Shown: positions 54,929 through 63,226, numbered from the stretch's first letter. The stretch is 64,000 bases of DNA from Pedobacter sp. BS3 (GCF_008274585.1 NZ_VTRT01000003.1:372001-436000), one strand, 5' to 3'. Numbers and translations: made by a program. Notes: generated by a model from the letters alone, not told the origin.

Positions 54929-56021
54929 AACAGACATGATCGATCGTATTGAGGCATACCTGAGGGACGAGATGAATGCAGAAGAGCGTGCCGCTTTTGA
55001 TCAGTTGCGCAGACAGCATCCCGGCATAGACCATCAGGTAGTAGCTCATCAAACCCTGATGAAGCAATTTGAAGATTACGCAGCTCAGAAAAAGCTGATG
55101 GCAGATATGGAAGATATTCATGCCAGCCTGGATATTGCCCGGATCAGGCAGGAAGTGATGCCTGAACCTGGTATGGTTGTTTCGCTTTGGAAAAAATATC
55201 AATCAATTGTATCTGTGGCTGCTTCGGTAGCGGTTGTTGCCGTAGTTGGCACCTTACTGGCCACCGGAACGCTGTTCAATAAAAACGCTCATTCTGATTA
55301 CAATGCATTGCGCCGCGAAATGAGCCAGAAGATCAATAATATTGCCCGCTCGCAAAATGCGCTTATACGCGACATTAAAAAGCCGGCAAACAGCACTGTT
55401 AATCCCGGAGAATATGGCGGAACCGGCTTTGCTTTAACCGCAAACGGTTATGTGGTAACTAACTATCATGTGGTTAACGGCTCTGATTCTGTATACATCC
55501 AAAATACCGAAGGCGATTCGTATAAGGTGCGCACCGTGTATGTGGATCCGGCTTATGATATTGCCATTTTGCAAATCATTGATCCGGCCTTTAAAGCATA
55601 CCGTTCATTACCCTACACTATTAAAAGATCCTCGTCAGACCTGGGAGAAAACGTATATACCATTGGTTTTCCGCGTGATGAACCCGTGTTAGGTATCGGT
55701 TACCTGAGTTCGCGAACAGGCTATTCAGGCGATACGACGGCATACCAGGTTTCTATCCCGGTAAACCCGGGCAACAGCGGCGGCCCTTTGCTGGATAATC
55801 GCGGAAATGTTATCGGTATCATCAGCGGCAAGCAAACCCAAACCGATGGCGCTGCTTTTGCCATCAAATCAAGCTACCTGCTTAAGGCCATACAAAATAT
55901 CCCACAGGATTCACTGAAAGAAAAGCTGAGCCTGAGCAAAAAGAATACGTTGGCAGGATTAAGCCGGACAGACCAGATACGTAAAATGCAGGATTACATC
56001 TTTATGGTGAAAGTGTATTAA
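54918..56021 (+). CDS. Membrane-anchored trypsin-like serine protease with anti-sigma-like N-terminus
   Basis: This 367-residue protein has three parts: a charged helical cytoplasmic region (1-92) that opens like an anti-sigma/zinc-finger-type factor (DMIDRIEAYLRDEMNAEERA), one membrane helix (about 96-118), and a periplasmic S1C protease domain. The triad is His 184 (TNYHVV), Asp 214 (AYDIAIL) and Ser 287 (GNSGGP), all intact. There is no PDZ domain, unlike DegS and DegP. Coupling to the sigma gene suggests that envelope signals sensed by the protease part control sigma release. Confidence 0.88.
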   Translation: MKSETDMIDRIEAYLRDEMNAEERAAFDQLRRQHPGIDHQVVAHQTLMKQFEDYAAQKKLMADMEDIHASLDIARIRQEVMPEPGMVVSLWKKYQSIVSVAASVAVVAVVGTLLATGTLFNKNAHSDYNALRREMSQKINNIARSQNALIRDIKKPANSTVNPGEYGGTGFALTANGYVVTNYHVVNGSDSVYIQNTEGDSYKVRTVYVDPAYDIAILQIIDPAFKAYRSLPYTIKRSSSDLGENVYTIGFPRDEPVLGIGYLSSRTGYSGDTTAYQVSIPVNPGNSGGPLLDNRGNVIGIISGKQTQTDGAAFAIKSSYLLKAIQNIPQDSLKEKLSLSKKNTLAGLSRTDQIRKMQDYIFMVKVY

Positions 56022-56330
56022 GCTGGCGCACCGTTTTGCAACTTACGGTCAATAGTTTCCAGCCCCCACCCCGAAGCCTAAAAGTTTTAAGCTCCTGCCG
56101 GGGCTGGTGTCTCCACCAGCAGCTCTGTATAACCTAACTTTTTCATTCTTAGACAGCTTCTTAGGTTTAAATACCGAAAATACCTGTTACAGGTCTCTCA
56201 ATAATAACGGACGGCTCATAATCTGCCAGATCCCTGTTTGTTGTGCGGTCCGTTTTTCATATAAGGAAAGTAACCGCCTACGCATTTTACTTTCTGTTCC
56301 CTTTCGCCTTATTTTACTACCTTAGCAAGC
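56022..56330. other. Spacer with a dispersed repeat
   Basis: No gene. It holds the repeat at 56103-56165 and, at about 56207-56253, a weak long-loop hairpin ACGGAC/GTCCGT followed by five T's. The remainder has no recognised element. Confidence 0.6.
56103..56165 (+). repeat. Dispersed repeat with GCTGGTG-TCTC-CACCAGC hairpin
   Basis: A 7-bp perfect stem at 56103-56120, then AGCTCTGTATAACCTAAC and TTTTTCATTCTTAGACAGC. It matches 36005-36072 read on the other strand. Confidence 0.75.
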
Positions 56331-57680
56331 ATGCAATCATTTGAACTTGACAGATCCGATATCCAGCGGCTCAGGCAAGCCTTAGAGCAGGACGATGAAG
56401 CCTTACGGGTCTTGCTGAAAGAATATCATGCTTCAGAAATTGCTATTCTATTTGAGCGTTTACCGCAGGAATCACGAGAGCGCATTATTCATATCCTCCC
56501 GGCGGATGTCGCCTCAGAGGTGATCTCAGAAATGGATGCCGAGATCCATCCCGAGAAGATACTCGATAACCTGCATCCCGAAAAACGCTCTGAAATTGTG
56601 CAGGAGTTGGATTATGATGATGCAACCGACATTATCAGTCAGTTGCCTGAGCATCGCCAGAATGCTATTCTGGAAGATCTGACCGACGAAAATGCCCGTC
56701 ACATACGCAGCCTGCTTGCTTATCCCCAGGATACCGCCGGTGGAATAATGAACACCCGGGTTATCAAGATCAACCAGGGATTAAGTAAAAAAGATGCTAT
56801 CGATGAGATCATCCGGCAGTCGGAAGAAATGGAAGAATTTTATACCATTAACGTAGTCGACGACGATAATCGCCTGATAGGCATCGTTTCATTAAAAGAT
56901 ATTATCCGCTCAAAGCACAATGCCCACATCAATGAATTAGTTAATACCGAATTTGTATACGTAAAGGCCGAAACCGACCAGGAAGAAGTTGCCCGGCTCA
57001 TTGCACAATATAATCTCACCAGCATTCCGGTAGTAGATGATACAATGTATTTATTGGGTCGTATCACATTCGATGATGTAATAGATGTACTGGAACAGGA
57101 AAATACCGAGGATATGCTGAAGTTTTCGGGCGTTTCTGAAGACGAGGAACTGTCAGGTAACTGGAAAGATGCTGTAAAAAGCCGTTTGCCCTGGCTGATA
57201 ATTAACCTGGGAACAGCTTTTTTAGCAGCTTCTGTAATGCGTTATTTTGATTCAACCATTGCCCGGTTGGTAGTACTTGCCGGATACAGCACCATCATTG
57301 CCGGAATGGGCGGAAACGCCGCTACCCAATCGCTGGCTGTAACCATCCGGCGTATATCACTCAGCGATTTAACCGATATGCAGGCCTATCGCACCGTATT
57401 AAAAGAAGTAACCGTAGGCGTAATAAACGGCGCTGCAAACGGCTTTATCGTATTTTTATTTGCCCTGGTGTATGATCATAACCTGATGCTGGGTATTGTA
57501 ATATTCCTGGCCATGATCGGCAACCTGTTTATTGCCGGTATTACGGGAGCATCCATACCGTTGTTGCTCAAACGTTTAGGCATTGATCCGGCCATAGCCT
57601 CATCCATCATCATCACTACCTTTACAGATGTATTCGGTTTTTTGCTTCTACTGGGTCTTGCCAGTAAGTTGCTGCTTTAA
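56331..57680 (+). CDS. mgtE: Magnesium transporter MgtE
   Basis: The 449-residue protein has an N-terminal helical MgtE_N domain (about 20-125; HPEKRSEIVQELDYDDATDI, LLAYPQDTAGGIMNTRVIKI), two CBS domains (about 130-250) that sense cytoplasmic Mg, and five membrane helices from about 285 with AGMGGNAATQSLAVTIRRIS, GAANGFIVFLFA and IAGITGASIPLLLKRLGIDP, then a C-terminal TDVFGFLLLLG helix. It is a Mg2+-gated channel of the inner membrane. Length and order are standard. Confidence 0.97.
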   Translation: MQSFELDRSDIQRLRQALEQDDEALRVLLKEYHASEIAILFERLPQESRERIIHILPADVASEVISEMDAEIHPEKILDNLHPEKRSEIVQELDYDDATDIISQLPEHRQNAILEDLTDENARHIRSLLAYPQDTAGGIMNTRVIKINQGLSKKDAIDEIIRQSEEMEEFYTINVVDDDNRLIGIVSLKDIIRSKHNAHINELVNTEFVYVKAETDQEEVARLIAQYNLTSIPVVDDTMYLLGRITFDDVIDVLEQENTEDMLKFSGVSEDEELSGNWKDAVKSRLPWLIINLGTAFLAASVMRYFDSTIARLVVLAGYSTIIAGMGGNAATQSLAVTIRRISLSDLTDMQAYRTVLKEVTVGVINGAANGFIVFLFALVYDHNLMLGIVIFLAMIGNLFIAGITGASIPLLLKRLGIDPAIASSIIITTFTDVFGFLLLLGLASKLLL

Positions 57681-57908
57681 TGTCATGCAAATAAAACAAT
57701 GCCTTATTCACACGCTCAAAAATACGGACTGGGTTAACTTTTTGATTTTTTAATTATTGATATGCACTTTATATTTTCTTAGGTATCAATGAGCCCTGCA
57801 GGGTTTTAACTTTTTAATTAGCACCTGTTTAAAAGTATTTCATTAATATTTAGACAGCGTGGTTTGATTTTTTATTTTTGACATGGATTTATCAAATATC
57901 ATCATTCA

Positions 57909-58913
57909 ATGACCGAAATCAGGAATAACTGGACCAAAGAAGAAATTTCTGCCATATATCATAGTCCATTGCTGGATTTAATTTACCGGGCGGCAACCGT
58001 GCACCGTGAAAATAAGGACTATGCCGAAGTACAGATCAGCAGCCTGCTCTCCATCAAAACCGGCGGATGCCCGGAAGATTGCGCCTATTGTCCGCAGGCA
58101 GCACGTTATCACACCGATGTAGAGGTGCAGGCCTTAATGTCGGTAGAGCAGGTAACCGATGCAGCGCAAAAAGCAAAAGCAGCCGGTGCATCACGTTTAT
58201 GTATGGGCGCTGCCTGGCGTGAAGTGCGTGATAACCGCGATTTTGACCGGGTTATTGATATGGTAAAAGCCGTTAATTCAATGGATATGGAAGTATGTTG
58301 CACTCTGGGCATGTTAACAGAATCGCAGGCCCAACGCTTAGCCGATGCCGGTTTGTATGCATACAACCATAACTTAGATACTTCTGAAGATGATTACAAA
58401 CGCATTATTACCACACGCACCTACGATGAGCGCCTCAAGACCATAGAAAATGTCCGCAAAGCAAAGCTGACCGTATGTAGTGGCGGCATCATCGGTCTGG
58501 GCGAAACGGTAGAAGACCGGATAGCTATGCTGAAAACTTTATCCAATATGCCCAAGCATCCTGAATCGGTACCCATCAATGCATTGGTTCCGGTTAAAGG
58601 AACACCTTTGGCAGATCAACCCAGGGTTCCAGTATGGGATATGGTTAGAATGATCGCTACAGCACGCATTATTATGCCCAAAACAGTAGTACGTTTATCT
58701 GCAGGTCGTACGGAAATGAGCATGACCGACCAGGCCTTATGTTTTATGGCTGGAGCTAACTCCATTTTTGCCGGCGATAAATTACTCACTACACCAAATC
58801 CGGCATTCAGTGAAGATATGCAGATGTTTGAGATACTCGGATTAAAACCCCGTGAAGCATTTAAAAATGGACGGCCTGTTGTCACACAACAAGAAGCGCT
58901 TCATGTAGAATAA
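57909..58913 (+). CDS. bioB: Biotin synthase
   Basis: The 334-residue radical SAM enzyme inserts sulfur into dethiobiotin. The [4Fe-4S] cluster motif [12 protein letters not shown], with Cys-x3-Cys-x2-Cys, is at about 50-61. Further features are [55 protein letters not shown] and RLSAGRTEM, the last with the conserved [2Fe-2S] cluster Arg. Length matches E. coli BioB. No other biotin genes are in the window. Confidence 0.97.
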   Translation: MTEIRNNWTKEEISAIYHSPLLDLIYRAATVHRENKDYAEVQISSLLSIKTGGCPEDCAYCPQAARYHTDVEVQALMSVEQVTDAAQKAKAAGASRLCMGAAWREVRDNRDFDRVIDMVKAVNSMDMEVCCTLGMLTESQAQRLADAGLYAYNHNLDTSEDDYKRIITTRTYDERLKTIENVRKAKLTVCSGGIIGLGETVEDRIAMLKTLSNMPKHPESVPINALVPVKGTPLADQPRVPVWDMVRMIATARIIMPKTVVRLSAGRTEMSMTDQALCFMAGANSIFAGDKLLTTPNPAFSEDMQMFEILGLKPREAFKNGRPVVTQQEALHVE

Positions 58914-58958
58914 ACTTTTTAATAAATATATTGTTAGAGAGTAAATTAGTTTAAAAAC

Positions 58959-59438
58959 ATGAAAAGAATAATTGCTATTATAGCCTTAGCCTGCGTCGCC
59001 TCATTTTTTGTTATTTCGTGCTCATCCACACGGAATACTTCCGGTACTTCGGTAAGTCGCGGTAAAATTACAGGCACCTGGACCGTTAGTACGGTTAATT
59101 ACGAGAATTTGTTAGAAAATGCCGTACAATCTGCCTTTAACCAGGCTCCCCCTCGCGATTTCGTTGGCAGCACCTGGAAACTTACCAACAGCGGAAACGG
59201 TATGTACACCTTAACTAATGGAACCTCGCAATCCATTTACTGGTCGCTGTACGAGCAAAGTGATATGCGTCCGATGTTCCAGTTCAAAAAAGTATATCAG
59301 GGCGAAAAGCCAAAGGACATTGATGAAGCTTATCGTCTTGAAATAGGCACTGCCGATGGAAACAATCTGGTATTAAAAATTCCTGTACCTTATGGCGGAA
59401 AAACGGGTTATGTAGTGTTTACAATGGTTAAACAATAA
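58959..59438 (+). CDS. Lipocalin-like lipoprotein, unknown function
   Basis: This 159-residue product has a lipoprotein signal MKRIIAIIALACVASFFVISC (Cys 21). The mature domain starts RGKITGTWTVSTVNYE, the G-x-W pattern of lipocalin-like small beta barrels, continues STWKLTNSGNGMYTLTNGTS and ends GKTGYVVFTMVK. It would be anchored to the periplasmic face or outer membrane. Family-level similarity is weak by eye. It ends in a strong terminator. Confidence 0.7.
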   Translation: MKRIIAIIALACVASFFVISCSSTRNTSGTSVSRGKITGTWTVSTVNYENLLENAVQSAFNQAPPRDFVGSTWKLTNSGNGMYTLTNGTSQSIYWSLYEQSDMRPMFQFKKVYQGEKPKDIDEAYRLEIGTADGNNLVLKIPVPYGGKTGYVVFTMVKQ

Positions 59439-59462
59439 TACAAATTCTGCTAAAACGTATGT

Positions 59463-59495
59463 AAAAGGCCCTTCAGATAAGGGCCTTTTCTTTTT
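59463..59495 (+). terminator. Intrinsic terminator
   Basis: AAAAGGCCCTT-CAGAT-AAGGGCCTTTT, an 11-bp perfect stem followed by CTTTTTT, about 25 nt after the lipoprotein stop. Confidence 0.9.
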
Positions 59496-59560
59496 TAGAT
59501 AAGTTTTGTATCTCATTTTTAGACACTTAAACAATGAGTGAAAAAAAAAGCAATTGGCTG

Positions 59561-59591
59561 TTTGCAGATTTAGGCAGAGTTTGTACTTTTG
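59561..59591 (+). promoter_or_regulatory. tRNA operon promoter TTTG-N19-TACTTTTG
   Basis: A -33 TTTG at 59561-59564 and a -7 TACTTTTG at 59584-59591, 19 nt apart, the consensus Bacteroidota spacing. The tRNA-Ser gene starts 6 nt after the -7 element, which sets an upper bound for the distance to the transcription start. Confidence 0.8.
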
Positions 59592-59596
59592 CCCCC

Positions 59597-59681
59597 GGAG
59601 AGATGGCAGAGTGGTCGATTGCGGCGGTCTTGAAAACCGTTGACTGTAACAGGTCCGGGGGTTCGAATCCCTCTCTCTCCG
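59597..59681 (+). tRNA. tRNA-Ser(TGA)
   Basis: The acceptor GGAGAGA pairs with TCTCTCC (59674-59680) and discriminator G follows. The anticodon loop CTTGAAA gives TGA, read between the stem halves GCGGT and ACCGT. A long variable arm and the T-loop GGTTCGAATCC fit class II tRNA-Ser. CCA is not encoded. Confidence 0.97.
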
Positions 59682-59734
59682 CAACAGTTGCCTGCAGCTG
59701 TTACCTGAAACACAAAGTGTTGAAGTTACAAGAT

Positions 59735-59808
59735 CGGGGTGTAGCGTAGCCCGGTATCGCGCCACATTTGGGATGTGGAGGTCGTAGGTTCGAATCCTGC
59801 CACCCCGA
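59735..59808 (+). tRNA. tRNA-Pro(TGG)
   Basis: Acceptor CGGGGTG pairs with CACCCCG (59801-59807), discriminator A. The anticodon loop TTTGGGA gives TGG between CCACA and TGTGG. T-arm GTAGGTTCGAATCCTGC. The gene sits at the boundary where AT-rich accessory DNA begins. Confidence 0.97.
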
Positions 59809-59836
59809 CAAAAGCCACTGATTATCAGTGGCTTTT
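59809..59836 (+). terminator. Terminator after tRNA-Pro
   Basis: AAAAGCCACTGA-TTA-TCAGTGGCTTTTT, an 11- to 12-bp stem with T-run, immediately after the tRNA. Confidence 0.85.
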
Positions 59837-59838
59837 TC

Positions 59839-59861
59839 TATTTTCGGACATATTTCGGACA
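59839..59861. repeat. Direct repeat TTTCGGACA next to the tRNA
   Basis: TTTTCGGACATATTTCGGAC contains TTTCGGACA twice, 12 nt apart, just outside the tRNA-Pro terminator and near the recombinase gene. It could be an attachment-site remnant, but no partner copy is in the window. Confidence 0.4.
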
Positions 59862-59990
59862 AATTATATCTGAATATTGATTATTCAATAACCTAAGCAA
59901 AGTTAAGTTAAGCTAGAAGAATAACCCTTCTTAAAGAATGATTGGAGCATAATGTTTGTTTCTATAGAGCGTGAAAAGTTCATCTTATTC

Positions 59991-60908
59991 TTATAAAAAA
60001 TCAAGAGGGCTAGGAGTCTTTTGCTTGTCTATGTCAGTGATATGAGTGTAGATCATAGTCGTTTTTATATTTTCATGACCCAATAACTCTTTTACAATTC
60101 GGATATCGATACCTGATTGGATTAAATGTGTGGCATAAGAATGTCGCAATGTATGTACAGAGCCTTCCGACTGAACATTTGCTTTGACCAATGCTTTTTT
60201 CAGAATCAACTGTACACTTCGTTCGCTATACTTGCCACCCTTCACACCTTCGAAGATGTACTCCTTTGGCTTGAATGCTTGATAATAATGTCTCAAAGTC
60301 GCCAGCAATTTGTCTGGTAATGATACAATCCGATCTTTATTACCTTTGCTTTGATGGATTCTGATAATTCCATCGGAAGATTTTATGTCTTTGATTTTGA
60401 GATTCAACAGTTCGCTAAGACGTAGTCCACAACTATAGATTGTCATCAGAATAGCCTTGTGTTTTAGATTTTGAGTGTTATCGAGAATATTTCTTACTTC
60501 TTCTTTTGAAAAGAATTTAGGTAATTTAGAAAAGGAGCGTTTCGGGTATAAGTAATCCAGTTGGATTTTTTTGTCCAATATCAGTTCGTACATCTTCTTG
60601 ATTGCGCCCACTAATCCTTTTTGATAGGAAACACTAATTTTCCCATTTTGAACTTTTTCGTTTATAAACGCCTCAATATCTGACAGTGGAATTTCTTCGA
60701 GGGAGGGATATTTGCTAACATGTTTAAGAAATATACTAGCGTAATCCTTGTACGATCTAATGGTATTGCCAGCATATCTCTGCATCAGCAATCTCTTTTC
60801 GAAGGTTTCAAGTATGATTTCGCTATTCATATCAGGGAAATAGTATTTTATAATATTTTGTTTCGCTATTTGTGCGGTTTTATTTTTTAAAGACAAATAT
60901 ATCAACAT
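59991..60908 (-). CDS. Tyrosine recombinase with IntI-like C-terminus
   Basis: The 305-residue integrase has an N-terminal SAM-like core-binding domain (about 30-115) and a catalytic domain with all active-site residues: Arg 163 (GLRLSELLNL), Lys 188 (HQSKGNKDR), His 252 and Arg 255 (HTLRHSYATHL), His 278 (LLGHENIKTTM) and Tyr 287 (YTH). It ends TPSPLDFL, and SPLD is a typical end of integron integrases, but the extra IntI helix insert before the HxxR box is not seen. A second Met at 60830 is a plausible alternative start. It points away from the neighbouring kinase cassette, as intI genes do. Lower GC than the tRNA side suggests transfer. Confidence 0.93.
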   Translation of the reverse strand: MLIYLSLKNKTAQIAKQNIIKYYFPDMNSEIILETFEKRLLMQRYAGNTIRSYKDYASIFLKHVSKYPSLEEIPLSDIEAFINEKVQNGKISVSYQKGLVGAIKKMYELILDKKIQLDYLYPKRSFSKLPKFFSKEEVRNILDNTQNLKHKAILMTIYSCGLRLSELLNLKIKDIKSSDGIIRIHQSKGNKDRIVSLPDKLLATLRHYYQAFKPKEYIFEGVKGGKYSERSVQLILKKALVKANVQSEGSVHTLRHSYATHLIQSGIDIRIVKELLGHENIKTTMIYTHITDIDKQKTPSPLDFL

Positions 60909-60930
60909 CTTATGTAGAAAGAAAAGTCAA

Positions 60931-60989
60931 ATAACGAAACACGTATATAGGGTTGGTTAAGCGAAATTTTCCGTATATTCGTTTCGTTA
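60931..60989. promoter_or_regulatory. Inverted repeat between recombinase and cassette boundary
   Basis: ATAACGAAACACGTATAT (60931-60948) and GTATATTCGTTTCGTTA (60973-60989) are near-complementary arms about 24 nt apart. Placed between the recombinase start and the cassette boundary, they could be recombinase sites of an attI-like region or an operator. Confidence 0.5.
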
Positions 60990-60994
60990 AAACA

Positions 60995-61007
60995 GATGTT
61001 ATGTGGC
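60995..61007 (+). other. Left cassette boundary core site, GATGTTATGTGGC
   Basis: This 13-mer is the exact reverse complement of 62863-62875 at the other end of the kinase gene. GTTATGT at 60998-61004 takes the place of an integron R' core site (GTTRRRY-like), with predicted exchange after the G at 60998. Confidence 0.7.
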
Positions 61008-61029
61008 ATTTTAAAACGACACCGCACCA

Positions 61030-62871
61030 ATGACAGAAACGAAGAAAACAATTGGCGGAGAATATAAAGTCCTGAAACAATTTGGTGGGGCAATGGGACA
61101 CGTATTTCTTGTTGAAAAAGAAGGAATCTCGTTTCCCTTTGTTTTAAAAAGCTACCAAGACATAAAACCACACCTTGAAGAACTTTTTTTCACTGAAGCA
61201 AAAAATTGGACTTCTTTTGGGGTTCATCAAAACATCGTAAAGACACTTTTCGCAGAAAAAATTGAAGGAAGAATTTTTGTTGCTGCCGAATTTGTTGAGC
61301 CGAATGACAACAACGAAAATAGACTAACAAGTTACATAGGAAAAGACGTTCCTTTAGCGTTAATAATCAAATGGGCTATTCAGTTTACCTATGGTATGAA
61401 TCATTGTGTTGGTAAGGGAATGATTGCACATTCAGACATTAAACCTGATAATATACTTATTGACCGTGAACTGAATTTAAAGATTACTGATTTTGGACTA
61501 TCCAAATCTATTTTAAATGACGACAGAATTGGTGGTGGAACGCCACTTTACTATTCGCCTGAACAAATTTTTCAGCCTGATAGAATAGACCATAGAAGCG
61601 ATATATATAGTTTTGGAATAGTATTGTATCAACTCATTACAAAAGGAAACTACCCTTATGTAATGTCAAGCCCCGACATAAGACAAGTTCACCTTAAAGA
61701 ACCTGTGAAAAGTATTAACCATCCACTTTTTGAGATTTGCAAGAAGTGTATGGAAAAGGATTTATCTAAAAGATACCAGCAATTTCAAGAACTTTTTAAA
61801 GATTTGGTATCTGTTGCTAAAGAAAACTCAATTGACATTCCTAAACAAACTATAACCAAAGATGATAAATTAGAAGAGCTATACATTCTATCTCGTTCTT
61901 TATCTGCCATTGGAAATAAAAATGGTGCATTACAAGCAATAAACGAATATTTACGTCATCAGCCTGACCATTTTACAGCTTGGTCACAAAAAGGGCGACT
62001 TGAATATGAATTAGGTCAACTTCAAAATGCTTTAGAATCAACAAAAAAATCTGTTTTTCTATATCAATACAATCCAACCGCATTAAATAATCTTGGAATT
62101 ATTTATTTAGAGCAAGACAATAATAAAGATGCGAAAACTTGTCTTTTAAGAGCCGTTGAACTTGACCCTAATAATAGTGGAGCGTTGATGAACTTGGCAA
62201 ATACATTGGTTGAAACAGGAGATATTAGCGAATCAGCACAATGTATTTTACGTTGTTTTGAACTTACACCTGAAAAGCTATCATTACATATAAATGCAAA
62301 AAACCTTCTTCCTAAGTTTGTTCAAAACCAACTATTTGAGTTCGCTTCAAGAATTTACACAAAATTGGCTGACTATTCAGACCTAACAATTAACGAATCA
62401 TTTAATGCGGCAATGTGTTGTTATCAGGTTCACGATTTCAAAAACGCTATCAAATTTTTTAAAGTTGTATTAAGCAATAACGAAAATGACGGAGAAACAA
62501 TAATCAACTTATCTAAATCATATTTCTTCATTGGCGACATTTCAAATGCTATTAAATATGCAGAGTTTCTAATTGATAAACAAATTAATCCTGCACAAGG
62601 AATGTCAATGAAAGCACAATATTTACATCAATCAGGACTGTTCAATGAAGCGGTTTCATACCTTGACAACATACTAAAAAAGTATCCTATGACTGACTAC
62701 TTATGGTTAACATTGGGTGATATCTATAAAAAAGAAGGACAGACAGACGAAGCATTAAATTGCTACTTAAAAACCAGACAAATTAAAATTCAAAAAGGAG
62801 CAAATATGAATGACAAAGACATACAATTTATTGACAACAAAATTAGAGAAACGAAACAAAACGCCACATAA
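61030..62871 (+). CDS. Ser/Thr protein kinase with C-terminal TPR array
   Basis: The 613-residue cytoplasmic protein has an N-terminal Hanks-type kinase domain: Gly-rich loop FGGAMGHVFLV (18-28), ATP lysine Lys 40, catalytic loop HSDIKPDN (134-141; Ser replaces Arg, so a non-RD kinase), DFG 154-156, SPE 176-178 and Asp 191 (HRSDIYSFG). From about residue 285 to the end it is built of TPR helices (AWSQKGRLEYELGQLQNALE, ALNNLGIIYLEQDNNKDAKT). There is no transmembrane segment. The gene is AT-rich, and its stop codon lies inside the right-hand boundary repeat, as in tightly packed gene cassettes. The target is unknown; terD follows. Confidence 0.92.
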   Translation: MTETKKTIGGEYKVLKQFGGAMGHVFLVEKEGISFPFVLKSYQDIKPHLEELFFTEAKNWTSFGVHQNIVKTLFAEKIEGRIFVAAEFVEPNDNNENRLTSYIGKDVPLALIIKWAIQFTYGMNHCVGKGMIAHSDIKPDNILIDRELNLKITDFGLSKSILNDDRIGGGTPLYYSPEQIFQPDRIDHRSDIYSFGIVLYQLITKGNYPYVMSSPDIRQVHLKEPVKSINHPLFEICKKCMEKDLSKRYQQFQELFKDLVSVAKENSIDIPKQTITKDDKLEELYILSRSLSAIGNKNGALQAINEYLRHQPDHFTAWSQKGRLEYELGQLQNALESTKKSVFLYQYNPTALNNLGIIYLEQDNNKDAKTCLLRAVELDPNNSGALMNLANTLVETGDISESAQCILRCFELTPEKLSLHINAKNLLPKFVQNQLFEFASRIYTKLADYSDLTINESFNAAMCCYQVHDFKNAIKFFKVVLSNNENDGETIINLSKSYFFIGDISNAIKYAEFLIDKQINPAQGMSMKAQYLHQSGLFNEAVSYLDNILKKYPMTDYLWLTLGDIYKKEGQTDEALNCYLKTRQIKIQKGANMNDKDIQFIDNKIRETKQNAT

Positions 62872-62998
62872 CATCGGTTTTGCGTAATGGCGGGTGACGG
62901 CTTTCTATTGAACATTTGTGCTAAATTGAACGATAGTAATTCTAATCAACAGCAGTGCTAAAATGCCGCCACTACGCAAAGCCGTGAACCGTTACCTG
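62863..62998. other. attC-like folded element at the end of the kinase cassette
   Basis: It opens with GCCACATAACATC (62863-62875; R''-like ACATAAC). An imperfect hairpin follows with arms CGGTTTTGCGTAATGGCGG (62875-62893) and CCGCCACTACGCAAAGCCG (62966-62984; 17 pairs, one wobble, one mismatch), and it closes with GTTACCT at 62991-62997 (R'-like). About 135 nt, within the attC size range. Conserved AAC and GTT ends are present, though the rest deviates from RYYYAAC/GTTRRRY. Confidence 0.65.
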
Positions 62999-63226
62999 CA
63001 AGCCGATTTGAACAGCCGTACTAAATTGAAACTTCGGAAAAAACAAAAAACAACGAATGGAATTATTTTTATTTTTTGCCACACACATTTTAAAACAATT
63101 TTATCCAACCGCACAAACAGCACATTTGGTTTTTGCCGACACGCAAAGCCAACGCTGAAAAAACCAAAAGAGCCATTTTTTGCCTACATTCTAAAAACAA
63201 GGCTGTTAAATATTTACTAAAATTTT
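62999..63226. other. Non-coding stretch before the terD promoter
   Basis: AT-rich DNA with no convincing gene. It holds a 10-bp inverted repeat TTTGGTTTTT (63125-63134) / AAAAACCAAA (63159-63168) around GCCGACACGCAAAGCCAACG, which shares ACGCAAAGCC with the attC-like arm at 62975-62983. Confidence 0.5.

Noticed and set aside
56207-56253. Intrinsic terminator before mgtE
   Set aside because: Only a 6-bp stem with a 35-nt loop before five T's; too weak to call as a feature.
59991-60908. Host XerC or XerD
   Set aside because: Size is similar, but the AT-rich context, the IntI-like SPLD ending and the adjacent cassette boundary argue for an accessory recombinase.
62963-63220. Small gene of 85 codons after the attC-like element
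   Set aside because: The frame overlaps the hairpin arm and inverted repeats, has a low-complexity basic translation and no start context; judged chance.
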